Assembly: GCA_030683195.1 (NCBI GenBank)
Contig: JAUXQA010000123.1
Coordinates: 1-6,392, forward strand
Reading direction: 5' to 3'
Source: Rhodoferax sp.
Lineage (GTDB): Bacteria; Pseudomonadota; Gammaproteobacteria; Burkholderiales; Burkholderiaceae_C
DNA length: 6,392 nt
The notes beneath the pieces were generated by a model, which was not told the DNA's origin, did not search any database, and saw only the letters and a program-made list of their open reading frames with translations. The position numbers and the translations under genes were made by a program. Each line of letters begins with the position of its first letter. The stretch's first letter is position 1. Below are positions 5,970 through 6,392 of the stretch, piece by piece.

Positions 5970-6392
5970 CACCCACCGACCCCAAGCCAGCAGTCCGAAA
6001 AAAAGTGCTGGTGTTCAGGGAACTGCCTCCCGACCAGTTGGCGCGCCTGCAAGCCGCCCACGACGTGACCGTGGCCAACCCGCGCGTGCCAGAGCAAGCA
6101 TCTCTTTTTCATGCCGCATTGGCAAACGCCGAGGGCCTGATTGGCTCCAGCTACGCCATCAGCGCATCTGTACTGGCTCAGGCGCCGCATCTCCAGGTCA
6201 TCTCCAGTGTGTCCGTGGGCGTCGACAACTACGACCTGCCCGCGCTCAGAGCACGCGGCATTGTGCTGTGCCACACACCGGGTGTGCTGACCGAGACTAC
6301 CGCAGACACGGTTTTTGCGCTCATCATCGCCAGCAGCCGCCGACTGGTCGAACTGGCCAACCATGTGCGCGAAGGTCAGTGGACGCGCAACA
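5966..6392 (+). CDS. kguD: D-2-hydroxyacid dehydrogenase, probable 2-ketogluconate (6-phosphate) reductase, 3' end missing
   Basis: The first 142 residues of an NAD(P)-dependent D-isomer-specific 2-hydroxyacid dehydrogenase; the frame runs off the window. Visible is the flavodoxin-like N-terminal substrate domain, starting at KKVLVFREL (12-20), with the substrate-loop motif SVSVGVDNYDL (81-91). Then comes HTPGVLTETTADTVFALI (103-120), a wording typical of the GhrB / 2-ketogluconate reductase branch rather than of phosphoglycerate or lactate dehydrogenases. The nucleotide-binding GxGxxG loop and the catalytic Arg, Glu and His lie beyond the window. ATG 5966 overlaps the kguK stop as ATGA. In this context it should reduce 2-keto-6-phosphogluconate to 6-phosphogluconate. 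Reduction of free 2-ketogluconate to gluconate, or of glyoxylate/hydroxypyruvate, is possible from family membership alone. Confidence 0.85.
   Translation, partial: MTPTDPKPAVRKKVLVFRELPPDQLARLQAAHDVTVANPRVPEQASLFHAALANAEGLIGSSYAISASVLAQAPHLQVISSVSVGVDNYDLPALRARGIVLCHTPGVLTETTADTVFALIIASSRRLVELANHVREGQWTRN

Overview
The window is GC-rich (about 60% by eye), tightly packed and coded entirely on the + strand. The style of the proteins and the gene content suggest a beta-proteobacterium of the Burkholderiales, most likely Comamonadaceae-like (Rhodoferax/Polaromonas/Acidovorax type). That placement is inferred from protein flavour only. I see no RNA genes, mobile elements or CRISPR, and no non-coding gap longer than about 135 bases.

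Layout: (1) 1-1022, a LacI-family repressor missing its first few codons at the window edge. (2) 1023-1156, a control region with a perfect -10 box (TATAAT) and, at the expected transcription start, the perfect 14-bp palindrome TGAAACCGGTTTCA. (3) 1157-4172, a complete ABC importer of the polar-amino-acid type: two permeases, a periplasmic binding protein with the strongest ribosome binding site, and an ATPase. (4) 4162-6392, three catabolic genes joined by start/stop overlaps: a xylose-isomerase-like TIM-barrel protein, a PfkB-family sugar kinase and a D-2-hydroxyacid dehydrogenase cut by the window end.

The three catabolic genes plus a LacI-type regulator match the Pseudomonas kgu locus for 2-ketogluconate use (kguE, kguK, kguD, ptxS). 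As I recall it, the 14-bp palindrome is identical to the operator described for PtxS in Pseudomonas. The proposed pathway is: 2-ketogluconate is imported; KguK phosphorylates it to 2-keto-6-phosphogluconate; KguD reduces that to 6-phosphogluconate, which enters the Entner-Doudoroff or pentose phosphate route. KguE has no settled role. PtxS would repress the operon until 2-ketogluconate appears.

The unusual part is transport. The Pseudomonas locus uses an MFS permease, KguT, lying between kguK and kguD. Here that gene is absent from that position (kguK overlaps kguD by 4 bases), and a four-gene ABC importer of the amino-acid class heads the operon. Its binding protein keeps the arginine that holds a carboxylate in amino-acid binders but has serine where the amine-binding aspartate should be. 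This fits a sugar-acid ligand and suggests an amino-acid-type transporter recruited for 2-ketogluconate or a close relative.
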